A stretch of 64,000 nucleotides of DNA from Crateriforma conspicua (lineage in GTDB: Bacteria > Planctomycetota > Planctomycetia > Pirellulales > Pirellulaceae): assembly GCF_007752935.1 (NCBI RefSeq), contig NZ_CP036319.1:2046001-2110000 (forward strand). The letters run 5' to 3'. A program made the translations under genes and the position numbers. The notes under the pieces are model-generated. The model was not told where the DNA came from and ran no database searches. It saw only the letters and a list, made by a program, of their open reading frames with translations. Shown here piece after piece: positions 24,388-33,053 of the stretch; the stretch's first letter is position 1, and the number at the start of each line of letters is the position of its first letter.

Positions 24388-25558
24388 AGGGCTGCCAGTC
24401 TTGCTCGGTGATGAAGCCTCGGTCGCGAAGGAATCGCTCGACGATTTCGCTATCGCCGTCGCGACTGTAGATTGCCACGTTGGGAGGCTTGATCGTCACG
24501 ACTCGAGATCGTCGGCTGGATGCGAACAACAGATTGAACTTTGCTTCCGTCAAACGAATGTCCTCGTAGCCTTGCCGAGCGAGCCATTTCATTCGTTGCT
24601 CTAAAACTTCCAAGACATCTTGCCGTCGCGAGGTCAGCTCTTCGGGTTTGTGCCCCGGCAGTAACATCTTCACCGAATGACATTCAACACTCGTCAGCTC
24701 TTCGATCATCGCGACGGACAGCGAGGCCTCGCCGTATTCCAGAAGCGGACCGAGAGTAAATTTCTCGCCTGGTGGAAACATCTCTTCGTTGCCAAACAAA
24801 TGCTTGCCGATCAAACGCCGATAAATCTCGCGTTGCGGAATTGTTTCTGCATTGATTCGGAGCTCGCCAATCAGTTTGTCGAACACGGCGACATCATGTT
24901 TTAGCGGCCGACAGATGAGCGAATCCGGCAATCCCTGTTCGAGCACATCCAACCGACGCATCGGTGTGCCGTGGCTGACGAAGACATACAGCGAACCGTC
25001 GTTCTGATTGCACTGAGCTGACGCGCCTCGACCGCAACCGCGCCGATAGAACCATTGGTCGAGGTCTCGTGTCAATGTACGAGTCCCCGTCGCAAGATCC
25101 GCCACAAGTTGCGGTGGCGATGATGACTGTGACTGGAACGACGTAAACGCTCTTCGTGATTGCGCGGAATGATGGCTGAGCATTCGTTCCGCTTGATCAC
25201 GATCGCGGAGAAATGCTTCGATGGCCACGTCTCCGGGAAAAGGATCGTCTTCGTTTTGAAACGTGTCGATCAGTCCATCGATTTGATCGAACAGCAGATC
25301 GACCGTAGCCCGGCCCGTCAAACCGTTGACGATATGCAGAGCATCCAGAAGTGGTGATGGCGTATCCGCATCCGGGGAAGCAAACACTTCGGCGAGCCTC
25401 TGAACGTAATCCTTGTGGGAAAGATCGTTCTGGTCCGGATGCAATTGCTTCGCAGAAAGGTAATCACGAAACGGCTCCAGGAATTCCCGAAGCCGTTGTG
25501 GTTTGATCGATAGCAAGAATGGCAAGTTGGTAAATCGTTGATAGTTGAGCGTGTGCAT
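24353..25558 (-). CDS. Hypothetical protein in the recombinase operon
   Basis: From ATG 25558 (MHTLNYQRFTNLPF) this gives 401 residues; a GTG at 25579 is in frame. The central part (WFYRRGCGRGASAQCNQND, then SLYVFVSHGTPMRRLDVL) contains two cysteines and a basic patch. The C-terminal part (RMKWLARQGYEDIRLTEAKF, then RSRVVTIKPPNVAIYSRDGD) looks alpha/beta. No known domain recognised. It is co-directional and tightly packed with the serine recombinase genes upstream. Confidence 0.6.
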   Translation of the reverse strand: MHTLNYQRFTNLPFLLSIKPQRLREFLEPFRDYLSAKQLHPDQNDLSHKDYVQRLAEVFASPDADTPSPLLDALHIVNGLTGRATVDLLFDQIDGLIDTFQNEDDPFPGDVAIEAFLRDRDQAERMLSHHSAQSRRAFTSFQSQSSSPPQLVADLATGTRTLTRDLDQWFYRRGCGRGASAQCNQNDGSLYVFVSHGTPMRRLDVLEQGLPDSLICRPLKHDVAVFDKLIGELRINAETIPQREIYRRLIGKHLFGNEEMFPPGEKFTLGPLLEYGEASLSVAMIEELTSVECHSVKMLLPGHKPEELTSRRQDVLEVLEQRMKWLARQGYEDIRLTEAKFNLLFASSRRSRVVTIKPPNVAIYSRDGDSEIVERFLRDRGFITEQDWQPYAIDGAVLAGS

Positions 25559-25586
25559 CGATTGTCCAAAGCGGATCACGAACAGG

Positions 25587-25799
25587 TCATAAAGCGTCCA
25601 TGGGGAAAAAGGTCAGTTCCATTCCGAATGGCTGATTGAAAGTGCGACGAGGCTGAGCGATGGCGGATTCCACCACCGTTCCAATTGGGTCTCCGTTCCG
25701 CTCGTCCGTGGCCTGCTGTTCGAGCGATCCGTTTGGGCGTCCTGCCGATTCACCCAGCCCCGTCGCCGGAGTTGCTAGCATTGCGATAGGGGTGGACAC
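25587..25799 (-). CDS. Small hypothetical protein
   Basis: This 70-residue frame runs from GTG 25799 to 25587, overlapping the end of the HTH gene by 25 bases and ending eight bases before the next frame opens. It is low in hydrophobic residues and may be largely unstructured, ending FGMELTFFPMDAL. Support is only its fit between neighbouring coding genes on the same strand. Confidence 0.4.
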   Translation of the reverse strand: MSTPIAMLATPATGLGESAGRPNGSLEQQATDERNGDPIGTVVESAIAQPRRTFNQPFGMELTFFPMDAL

Positions 25800-26119
25800 G
25801 TTTGGTCACGCGGCGAAAAGAAAAGCGGTGAATTCTTGACTGGAGTTGGGAATGCAGCGACGAACGCCAGATCCGCAGGCGTTGATCGTTCGGGGAAAAG
25901 TTGTCGGAAGCCATCGAAGGCCAGGCGATCCCACGGCGGGGAATCGAGAATGTCGTCCAGTTTCTCAATCAGGTCGTCATCGCCTTCCTCAAACTCACCA
26001 TGTTCCAGCGAGGCCAGGTGCTGAGGCGAAATCCAAAGTTGCTCGGCGAGCTGGGGCAGCTCGAGGTGATTTTCAAGTCGACGAATGCGGATTTGGGCAC
26101 CAAACTTTTGCGGGGTCAT
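25775..26119 (-). CDS. XRE-type helix-turn-helix protein
   Basis: This 114-residue protein opens FGAQIRIRRLENHLELPQLA with EQLWISPQHLASLEHG, the canonical XRE/Cro helix-turn-helix. About 40 acidic residues follow, then a Pro-rich tail. It probably represses or controls the recombinase/element genes. It lies 85 bases after the HTH gene at 26204 in the same direction. Confidence 0.7.
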   Translation of the reverse strand: MTPQKFGAQIRIRRLENHLELPQLAEQLWISPQHLASLEHGEFEEGDDDLIEKLDDILDSPPWDRLAFDGFRQLFPERSTPADLAFVAAFPTPVKNSPLFFSPRDQTCPPLSQC

Positions 26120-26203
26120 CTGTCACTCCATCCTGGAAGCGGGAAACGAACTTCGGCCGGCAATCGAGATTGCTGGCATTAACGAAAGCAGCGATGCCGG
26201 CGA

Positions 26204-26641
26204 TTATTGGGAGTCCGTGGACACGTTTGGTCCCAGCCGCGAGGAAAGTTCCCGCCACATGTCTCGCTGGTGTTCCCAGTTCGCGGTCAGAGCGATCGGT
26301 TGCATGTCGCGAACGGAAATTGGATCGCGACCCTTGCGAATTTCCGGGGCGAACAGAATGGCTTCTTGGATGTCTGGAGCGAGTAATCGCAGGTTCATGA
26401 TCTGCGTCACACGTGCTCGGGAAACGAGGCTGAGCCTCGCGAGTTCGGCGTAGTCCGTGACGACGCCGTCGGCGATCAGTTCCTCGAACCGAATCGCCAA
26501 CGCCATCAGTTTGGCGACTTTCATCAGACGTCCGTCTGGCAGATCATCTTCGTCCGGCTTCTCGCCCGTTGCGACTCGCCTCGCTCCGGCCCCGCGACGT
26601 TCAAAGGTCAGATCAGCTTCGAAGACAATTGGCGAGTTCAT
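26204..26641 (-). CDS. HTH accessory protein of the serine recombinase
   Basis: This 145-residue protein has a helix-turn-helix region in its middle (VVTDYAELARLSLVSRARVT followed by QIMNLRLLAPDIQEAI). It resembles the KorB/ParB-type HTH proteins that sit next to resolvase genes in planctomycetes and proteobacterial elements. The ATG overlaps the recombinase stop (ATGA), so the two are co-translated. It may be a directionality or regulatory partner. Confidence 0.7.
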   Translation of the reverse strand: MNSPIVFEADLTFERRGAGARRVATGEKPDEDDLPDGRLMKVAKLMALAIRFEELIADGVVTDYAELARLSLVSRARVTQIMNLRLLAPDIQEAILFAPEIRKGRDPISVRDMQPIALTANWEHQRDMWRELSSRLGPNVSTDSQ

Positions 26642-28203
26642 TCGGTAGGCCCCGCAAGCAATCGTTGTTCAATCACACCAATTCCTGAAGGATGAAACGC
26701 GATCGAGATCTTTCCGGCCTCGCCGTCGTACTCGATCGATTGGATCAGCATCTGAATCAACTCGGTTTGTTCTCTGGGGACAAGCGATTGCCAGAGATCA
26801 TCGAAGTGCGCTAACGTCTCGGTCGCCGAATCAGGATCGACTTTGGATCGGGCCAGTTGATCCGATTCAATCCGAATCGTGGTCAGTCGCTTTTCTCCTT
26901 CACGGATTCGGTCTTGCAGATCGGCCAGGATTCCTAGCATCACCGAATCCTCGCCCATCGCTGGCAGCTTGCGGAGAACTTCACCGAGCTGTGTTTGCCA
27001 GAGGCTGAGATTCTTCAGCAGCAGATGTTCCTCATTGGCCAACGCGGCAATCTGCGTTCGCGATTCGACTTCGGCTTGTTCCATCACCTTTCGAGCAAGA
27101 TCCGAATCGCGGCCGATGCAACGAATCTGGTCGACGACGAAGCGTTCGATCTCGCCAGCCGGCACCGACTTGGTTGGGCAATTCGCCCAGCCTCGTTTTA
27201 GTGCCATGGCGCAAACGTAGTACCGATATCGTTTGCCATTTGGCTTCGTCGAATGCGATGGAATCATAGTGCAATCGCAGGGCTTGCAGCGAAGCAGTCC
27301 GCGTAGCAATGCACCGAACTTGTTTTTCACTTCGCCGCCGCCGGATCGTCCGTTGCGGTTCATCAAGGCCTGCACCTTCTTCCAGACATCCTCGTCGACG
27401 ATCGCATCGTGTTCGCCCTCGTGGATCTCGTCCTTGTACCTCAGCTTCCCGAGGTAGGTCACGTTCGTCAGCAGGCGATGCAAACTCGTCTTGCAGAACG
27501 GCCGGCCTCCACGCTGGGTGCCCTTGCGAGTTGTCCATTGTTTGGCAACCCAGCAGCGGCGATCCAGTTCTGCGACGACTCCCAGCAATGACTTGCGTTC
27601 GAGGTACAGATCGAAGATGGCTCGCACACGCTCGGCCTCCAATGGATCGACCACCAGCTTGGTTGAGCCTTCCGGGACCGTGTAACCAAGCACTGGCATC
27701 CCGCCCGACCATTTGCCTCGGCGACGCGCAGCGGCGATCTTGTCCCTCGTTCGCTCCGAGATGATTTCGCGTTCGAACTGGGCGAACGAGAGTAGAATGT
27801 TCAGCGTCAGTCGTCCCATGCTGCAGGTCGTGTTGAACTGCTGAGTGACCGAAACGAATGACACCTTCTTTTGTTCGAACTCATCCATCATGCGAGAGAA
27901 GTCGAGCAGCGATCGACTAAGACGGTCGACTTTATAGACGACCACACAATCGATCTTGCCCCGGTCGATGTCTGCCATCATCTGTTTGAGCGCCGGCCGG
28001 TCCATGTTCCCGCCGGTGAAACCGCCGTCGTCGTATTGAGTCGGCAGTGCGACCCAACCTTCACTTGCTTGACTAGCAATGAAATTCTCGGCCGACGCAC
28101 GTTGGGCATCGAGCGAGTTGAACTCCTGGTCGAGTCCTTCTTCAGTCGACTTCCGCGTGTAGATCGCGCAGCGGATCGTTTTCTTGGTTTCGGTCTTTTT
28201 CAT
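26638..28203 (-). CDS. Large serine recombinase (integrase)
   Basis: This 521-residue protein has the resolvase catalytic domain (CAIYTRKSTEEG with the nucleophile near Ser19; VVYKVDRLSRS; FAQFEREIISERTRDKI), a recombinase domain and a zinc ribbon (LLRCKPCDCTMIP ... CPTK). A coiled-coil stretch follows near 380-450. This is the layout of large serine integrases that insert elements at att sites without host factors. The start overlaps the DUF2924 stop (ATGA). It is the best candidate for the enzyme that integrated the phage-like element. Confidence 0.9.
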   Translation of the reverse strand: MKKTETKKTIRCAIYTRKSTEEGLDQEFNSLDAQRASAENFIASQASEGWVALPTQYDDGGFTGGNMDRPALKQMMADIDRGKIDCVVVYKVDRLSRSLLDFSRMMDEFEQKKVSFVSVTQQFNTTCSMGRLTLNILLSFAQFEREIISERTRDKIAAARRRGKWSGGMPVLGYTVPEGSTKLVVDPLEAERVRAIFDLYLERKSLLGVVAELDRRCWVAKQWTTRKGTQRGGRPFCKTSLHRLLTNVTYLGKLRYKDEIHEGEHDAIVDEDVWKKVQALMNRNGRSGGGEVKNKFGALLRGLLRCKPCDCTMIPSHSTKPNGKRYRYYVCAMALKRGWANCPTKSVPAGEIERFVVDQIRCIGRDSDLARKVMEQAEVESRTQIAALANEEHLLLKNLSLWQTQLGEVLRKLPAMGEDSVMLGILADLQDRIREGEKRLTTIRIESDQLARSKVDPDSATETLAHFDDLWQSLVPREQTELIQMLIQSIEYDGEAGKISIAFHPSGIGVIEQRLLAGPTE

Positions 28204-28694
28204 GAGTCCGCCTTTTGGATGTTGAAGAATGCGTAGCCGCTGCAGTGCTGGCCAGTGATCGCTTTAGCCACTGCGGTCAGTGACTTGTAGAATTCGCCGT
28301 CGTACTCAAAGCCGTCTTGACGAACTTTGCAGATATGGAGTTGCCCCTTGTATTTGCGTGTGATGAGGTTTCCGGGTGGCGGAAGACGCTTGTCGATCGA
28401 CGGTCTGAATTCCTCCGTCAACTTGCGGTCCGGTGGAGGCTTCGGCTTGGGCATTTCCGGCGGAGGTGACATCCGCACGTCAGAATCGCATGCGATCTCC
28501 AACGCTCGCTGCCGAGCCCGCTTGGAAATGTCGCCTTCTTTGTTCGATTGCATCCGCCAAGCGATACGCTTAATCAGCCAATCTTTGTTGGACGCATTGG
28601 TCGCTTCGCCGAAGACTTCGGCGTACTGTTTGCGAAGGTCGCGGACGGAGCATTTCTCCATCTTCCGAACCTCCCTGGTCACGTTGAGTGCCAT
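28200..28694 (-). CDS. DUF2924 domain protein
   Basis: This 164-residue protein contains KCSVRDLRKQYAEVFGE, NKDWLIKRIAWRMQ and the C-terminal RKYKGQLHICKV ... FEYDGEFYKSLTAVAKAITG. These match DUF2924, a family almost always found next to serine recombinases; the C-terminal part resembles a small DNA-binding fold. It is coupled by ATGA to the recombinase downstream. A role as recombination accessory is inferred from this constant linkage. Confidence 0.85.
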   Translation of the reverse strand: MALNVTREVRKMEKCSVRDLRKQYAEVFGEATNASNKDWLIKRIAWRMQSNKEGDISKRARQRALEIACDSDVRMSPPPEMPKPKPPPDRKLTEEFRPSIDKRLPPPGNLITRKYKGQLHICKVRQDGFEYDGEFYKSLTAVAKAITGQHCSGYAFFNIQKADS

Positions 28695-28728
28695 TGTTTG
28701 GGTCTCCTTCTCGAGAATCTCGGGTGCG

Positions 28729-29028
28729 TTAACCGTTGTGGACAGTCAGCCCGGAGTCGCGAGAAGACTCAAGCCGAGATGCGGAAGAGTCGCCAGATGT
28801 TTCCGATGGTTGGGTTCCGTCTGGTTCAGTCGATTTGCTCAACCCGCCGCGACCGTTCAATCGCGCCAGTGCGATCCCGAGAATTTCAACAACGCGGCGT
28901 TGATGCTGATCGGCCGTGTTCTGACCGATCGGTTGTTCTGTCTCTTCGTCTGCTCCATCGAGTTGTTGACGCACTTGATGGACGGAATGTCGGTGAATGC
29001 GAGGATCGGGTTCGGTGTCTCGTTGCAT
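28729..29028 (-). CDS. Small hypothetical protein, tandem paralog 1
   Basis: This 99-residue protein has a C-terminal half (RRVVEILGIALARLNGRGG, then LSKSTEPDG and SASRLESSRDSGLTV) nearly the same as the C-terminal half of the protein at 29061-29294. The N-terminal halves differ. The pair arose by local duplication. It lies upstream of the DUF2924 gene on the same strand. Function unknown; the conserved amphipathic helix RVVEILxIxLxRLN may bind a partner. Confidence 0.6.
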   Translation of the reverse strand: MQRDTEPDPRIHRHSVHQVRQQLDGADEETEQPIGQNTADQHQRRVVEILGIALARLNGRGGLSKSTEPDGTQPSETSGDSSASRLESSRDSGLTVHNG

Positions 29029-29060
29029 CGGTAGTCTCGTTTGCGGAAATCTGAAACGGG

Positions 29061-29294
29061 TTAACGGTTGGGAACAGTCAGCCCAGAATCCGAAAGAGAC
29101 TCAAGCCGAGATGCGGCGGAGTCGCCAGAGATTGGCAAAGAAGTGGAACCATCCCGCTCGGTTGCTTTGGACAACCCGGCTCGACGATTCAGACGCATCA
29201 GCCCGATTGCCAGGATTTCGACGACACGTTGTTCGCGCTGATCGGCGGAAAGCTCGCCAGCAGATAGGTCTTCGGTGAGATAAAGCGATGACAC
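29061..29294 (-). CDS. Small hypothetical protein, tandem paralog 2
   Basis: The start is GTG 29294 because GAGGAG lies six bases ahead; the frame continues to 29318 without a better site. It encodes 77 residues, of which the last ~55 align with paralog 1 (EQRVVEILAIGLMRLNRRAG, SASRLESLSDSGLTVPNR-type end). It is the first gene of the recombinase operon as read on the minus strand. Confidence 0.6.
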   Translation of the reverse strand: MSSLYLTEDLSAGELSADQREQRVVEILAIGLMRLNRRAGLSKATERDGSTSLPISGDSAASRLESLSDSGLTVPNR

Positions 29295-29389
29295 AGAATG
29301 CTCCTCAAGTGGAAACAACCCGCGCCAAGTGCCTGCGATGCTCGCCCAGCCAAAGCCTACGGAGAAGAAGTTAACAGTCAGCGAGATTT

Positions 29390-29419
29390 ACCTACCCGGT
29401 TCACGCCCGGGCCGACGAA
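29390..29419. repeat. 30-bp direct repeat shared with 21963-21992
   Basis: 27 of 30 bases match 21963-21992 in the same orientation (ACCTACCCGGTTCACG, then GCCGACGAA after a variable stretch). One copy overlaps the 3' end of the sigma factor gene, the other lies just past the exonuclease gene. Together they bracket the recombinase-containing segment. Confidence 0.5.
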
Positions 29420-29440
29420 CGGGATTCGTCGAACTTGCTG

Positions 29441-30004
29441 CTATAGCTTCGTAGCTCTCGCGGCGCCGAGCAATCGGCAAAGAATACCAGCAATATTCCA
29501 GGCGTCGTCGTCTCCCCGGTGGTGGGTACCTTCCATCGGAAGGTTCAACATCTCGTATGCGCCGTCGAGACCGACCTCGTGTTTCAGGCCATGCGATACC
29601 GCGAAAAGCGATTTGACATTCAGATGCGTGATCCCAAAGGGATAACCAACGCCTGCCGCCGAACAAACTCGCTCGAACTGGCGACGATCGTAGTCTCCCC
29701 AGCTGGCCCACAGTCGGTCTTTCGAATCGAACTCCTGCTTCAATCGTTTGACCGCTTCGCGGAGTGATCCCGCTGCTTCGAACATGTCCGGCGTCAAAGT
29801 TGTGAGTTCCGTGCAGAACGGACTGATCGTGGATCGTTCGGGACGGACGAGAAGACTGTGCTTGCTCAATCGCTCGAGTTTGCCAACGTCGATCACGCAC
29901 AAACCGATCTCGATGATCTCGCTCTCTTCGCCTTCGGGCGGCGGGCCATCCCAACACGTCGATTCAACGTCGACTACCAGAATCTGGTCTAGTTTTCTTG
30001 CCAT
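29441..30004 (-). CDS. DEDDh 3'-5' exonuclease (ERI1-like)
   Basis: This 187-residue protein starts MARKLDQILVVDVESTCWDG, which carries the first catalytic Asp/Glu pair (DVEST). It continues with EIIEIGLCVID, WASWGDYDRRQFERVC and a C-terminal HHRGDDDAWNIAGIL supplying the last His/Asp pair. The short length and these motifs resemble the ERI1/KapD-type exonucleases, which trim structured RNA 3' ends. It lies next to a PARG and COG3541 nucleotidyltransferases, suggesting RNA processing or repair. Confidence 0.85.
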   Translation of the reverse strand: MARKLDQILVVDVESTCWDGPPPEGEESEIIEIGLCVIDVGKLERLSKHSLLVRPERSTISPFCTELTTLTPDMFEAAGSLREAVKRLKQEFDSKDRLWASWGDYDRRQFERVCSAAGVGYPFGITHLNVKSLFAVSHGLKHEVGLDGAYEMLNLPMEGTHHRGDDDAWNIAGILCRLLGAARATKL

Positions 30005-30028
30005 CGATTCTTCTTTGTTGTGTGATTG

Positions 30029-30838
30029 CTAGACGCCAAAGGTATCGCGGAACGCATCCAGATTGGCTTTGCTTTGCCGGCCTTTGCCGGGGATCGCGAA
30101 GACGATTTCGTCGATTCCGCCTCCGTCCTTCTCGATCGCCGATTTCGCCGTCCGTGAAGCCATCACTGGATCACCTCCGAAAGCGCCGCATCCCCAGGCA
30201 CCTAGGAGCAGGCGTTTGACACCTTGGTCTCTTGAGATGCGTAGCACGTTCCGCCAGCGTCGCTCGAACGTTTGCTCAAGCTCCACGGTAGCGTCTGAGT
30301 TGCCTCGCAAGAACGGGCCACTGTTCGGTGCTGGTGCGGTGATCACCGAGGCAAAGAACGGCTCGGCAAGCAAGTCACCGGTGCCGCGTGTCTTGAAGAA
30401 CGGAACCGACGGACTGAAGATCACGTGGTCGGTGTAAAGCAGCGATGATTGAGCACGATTGGTGTCGTAATAGTTCATGCACTGGATCAAACACGGATAC
30501 AGACCACTGCAGCGACACAGGTCTTCTTCCTGCGCCTTCGCACCATTCAGAAATCCGCCGCCGGGATTTCGGGCCGATGCGAAGTTCAACAGCGCAACAT
30601 CGCCTTGTGCGGCCATGGTCAGGGCGACGACTTGAGTCGTCCCGTCCACCACTCGAATCGTCTGGTTTTCATCGGCTGGCGACGCGGATAGCGCAGCGAT
30701 TTCATCAGGTCGGTAGAGGCGTGTGCCACGGACGGCCGACTCTTGCTGCTCGGTAAACCTCACGGTCTGACCGTCTGCTTGGTATTCGCCCGCCTCAATC
30801 AGGTCGAGTGTTTCTTGTGCGAGTTGTTTCAGTGTCAT
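30029..30838 (-). CDS. Bacterial-type poly(ADP-ribose) glycohydrolase family protein (TIGR02452)
   Basis: This 269-residue protein has VALLNFASARNPGGGF ... AKAQEEDLCRCSGLYPCL, the GGG-x-QEE catalytic signature of microbial PARG macrodomains, and a later LGAWGCGAFGGDP. Such enzymes remove ADP-ribose from proteins or nucleic acids. It lies 24 bases upstream of the exonuclease on the same strand and is divergent from the nucleotidyltransferase pair. Which ADP-ribosylated substrate it serves cannot be told from sequence. Confidence 0.88.
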   Translation of the reverse strand: MTLKQLAQETLDLIEAGEYQADGQTVRFTEQQESAVRGTRLYRPDEIAALSASPADENQTIRVVDGTTQVVALTMAAQGDVALLNFASARNPGGGFLNGAKAQEEDLCRCSGLYPCLIQCMNYYDTNRAQSSLLYTDHVIFSPSVPFFKTRGTGDLLAEPFFASVITAPAPNSGPFLRGNSDATVELEQTFERRWRNVLRISRDQGVKRLLLGAWGCGAFGGDPVMASRTAKSAIEKDGGGIDEIVFAIPGKGRQSKANLDAFRDTFGV

Positions 30839-31008
30839 GTTGAATTCCTCCCTGCGGGATTCTCCTTTAAATCATGACAGGACACGTGTCTCGATGTTTC
30901 GGTTCGCTCCGGCAGAACCCATCCAGCTAGAATCTGTCTGTTTAGTGTCGTCCAATCAATTTTGTTGGCAGAGACTTTATCGAAATCGATTTCAACGGAA
31001 GCACTTCG
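30839..31008. promoter_or_regulatory. Divergent intergenic region between PARG and nucleotidyltransferase genes
   Basis: This 170-bp region separates two outward-facing genes. It must hold both promoters. GAGGGAGGAA on the minus strand at 30847-30856 is the ribosome site of the PARG gene. I see no convincing operator. Confidence 0.35.
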
Positions 31009-31944
31009 GTGACGGAACAATCACTTATCTACAGTGTCGGCACGCAGGTGGTCGCTCAGAAGGAAGTCATGGCGGCAAACGATCGCATTGCGCACCCGGC
31101 GGGCGCCGTCGGTGTGATCGTCCGGTCGCCAGTTGATCGCACACACGCCTACCGCGTAAAGTTCAGTGACGGGTTCGAGGCGCCGATCCATCACGATCAA
31201 CTCGTTCGGCTGGCGGAGTTCAAGTCCAACAGCATTCGCGACAACGATGCGCCGTTGATGAGTTCGGGCTTGTACGATCGCGTGATCTATCGCTGCGTAA
31301 TTGGGTCGCGGGCTTACGGACTGGAAGACGAAGCGTCGGATACCGATCGCCGTGGAATCTACCTGCCAGCGGCTGACCTGCACTGGTCGTTATTCGGGGT
31401 TCCTGAGCAATTGGAAAATGATGAGACTCAGGAGGTTTACTGGGAGTTGCAGAAGTTCATCGTGCTCGCACTGAAGGCGAACCCGAATGTGCTCGAGTGC
31501 CTCTATTCCCCAATCGTTGAGTCGGCGACTCCGCTGGGCGAAGAACTGCTCGAGATGCGATCTGCATTCCTCTCGAAGCTTATTTTTCAGACGTTCTCCG
31601 GATACGTCGCGTCACAGTTCAAGAAGATGCAAACCGACATCCGCAATCAGGGGCGTGTGAAGTGGAAGCACGTGATGCACTTGGTTCGGTTGCTGCTGTC
31701 GGGAACGCACGTCTTGCGTTCAGGCGAGATGATGGTGGACGTCGGCCAGTATCGAGATCGATTGCTGACGATCAAACGAGGTGAAATGCCGTTCGCCGAA
31801 GCAGACTCGTGGCGGAAGGAACTGCAAAACGATTTTGAGTCTGCGTTCAAAACAACCAAGCTACCGGACCGTCCCGACTATGAGCGTGCCAACGCATTCC
31901 TGGTCGACGCGCGCCGGCGAGCGATGGAGGAGTCATTGCCATGA
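31009..31944 (+). CDS. COG3541-family nucleotidyltransferase (RlaP-like), copy 1
   Basis: This 311-residue protein has a DNA-polymerase-beta nucleotidyltransferase core (IGSRAYGLEDEASDTDRRGI with the GS and DxD residues). A helical C-terminal region (VKWKHVMHLVRLLLSGTHVL) matches COG3541. Ahead of the core, residues ~1-75 form a small YccV/SH3-like domain (VGTQVVAQKEVM, then GAVGVIVRSPVDRTHAYRVK). Members are linked to RNA ligases and RNA repair. The stop overlaps the start of a second copy by ATGA, so the two were one operon before an IS broke copy 2. Confidence 0.8.
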   Translation: MTEQSLIYSVGTQVVAQKEVMAANDRIAHPAGAVGVIVRSPVDRTHAYRVKFSDGFEAPIHHDQLVRLAEFKSNSIRDNDAPLMSSGLYDRVIYRCVIGSRAYGLEDEASDTDRRGIYLPAADLHWSLFGVPEQLENDETQEVYWELQKFIVLALKANPNVLECLYSPIVESATPLGEELLEMRSAFLSKLIFQTFSGYVASQFKKMQTDIRNQGRVKWKHVMHLVRLLLSGTHVLRSGEMMVDVGQYRDRLLTIKRGEMPFAEADSWRKELQNDFESAFKTTKLPDRPDYERANAFLVDARRRAMEESLP

Positions 31945-32172
31945 CCGATGCCAGCACGATTGACCACGCGAAGATGATGCAGCACGTCGAGTCGCATCCG
32001 TACCCGCTGCTGTTTGCGACCATCAGTGGAGCCCATCTCTATGGTTTTCCTTCGCCCGATTCCGACTTCGATCTCCGTGGCGTTCATATGCTGCCACTGG
32101 AGACTGGAATTGCCCACGAAAAGTTGACAGTGGAACGATCCTAACGGGAAGGGAAATTGTGAGTCCTGACGA

Positions 32173-33009
32173 TCAGGATTCACTGACGAGTGAGAGTTTT
32201 TTGAAGGCTTGCTCAAACTCGATGGGACTCTGGTATTCCAACGATGAGTGCAAGCGAATTGGGTTATAAAATCCTTCGATGTATTCTGACACGCCGCGCG
32301 TCGCATGCTCGTGGGTGTCGTATATCTCTTGAACTTCTTCGGTTTTGTAACTCTTAAAGAAAGATTCCATTGGGGCGTTGTCGTAGCAGTTGCCACGACG
32401 GCTCATGCTTTGAACGAGCCGGTGGCAATTCAATCGACCTCGGAAATGTTCGCTCGCGTACTGGGAACCACGATCACTGTGGATGATCAATCCTGCTTTA
32501 GGGGTGCGGATCGCAAGGGCCTGATCCAGCGCCGCGACCACCAGATTTGAGTCGATGTGGTGACTGGTTCTCCAGCCAACGATCTTTCGTGAATGCAGGT
32601 CAACAAACGCGGCCAGGTAGGTGAATCCTTCTTTAGTGGGGATGTACGTGATGTCTGTCAGCCAGACTTGATTGAGCGTCTCAGTCGAAAAGTCCTGTTC
32701 AAGAAGATTGGGAGCAATCGGTGAATTGTGATTGGAGTCGGTGGTGGAGATTCTAAAGTTGGCACGGCGATTTGCTTGGATTCCTGCTTTTCGCATGCAC
32801 TTGGCAACTGTGTTTCGGCAGCACTGGATGCCGCGTTTGACAAGCTCGCGATGCATTCTTGGGCTTCCATAGGCATCGTGATGCCTTTGCGAATGAACCG
32901 CTTTGATTGCGTCGATGACCTGTGATTGCTTTGCCTGTGTCGGCGTATCTTTACGGTTGGCGAACTTGTAGAAAGCCGCACGCGTCACTTCGAGAGCTCG
33001 GCAGAGCAC
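32173..33009 (-). CDS. IS3-family transposase, OrfB (DDE integrase)
   Basis: This 278-residue protein has the HTH_21 region (SPRMHRELVKRGIQCCRNTV) and the rve catalytic core. The three acidic residues lie in VWLTDITYIPT, LIIHSDRGSQYAS and NAPMESFFKSYKTE. It is likely made as an OrfAB fusion by -1 frameshifting near the end of OrfA, so the stated ATG may be only the start of the free OrfB. It reaches within 60 bp of the left IS end. Confidence 0.92.
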   Translation of the reverse strand: MLCRALEVTRAAFYKFANRKDTPTQAKQSQVIDAIKAVHSQRHHDAYGSPRMHRELVKRGIQCCRNTVAKCMRKAGIQANRRANFRISTTDSNHNSPIAPNLLEQDFSTETLNQVWLTDITYIPTKEGFTYLAAFVDLHSRKIVGWRTSHHIDSNLVVAALDQALAIRTPKAGLIIHSDRGSQYASEHFRGRLNCHRLVQSMSRRGNCYDNAPMESFFKSYKTEEVQEIYDTHEHATRGVSEYIEGFYNPIRLHSSLEYQSPIEFEQAFKKLSLVSES

Positions 33010-33053
33010 CGCGATCGGCCATCGTTCGCGGTGCTCGTCGATAAACTGAATTC

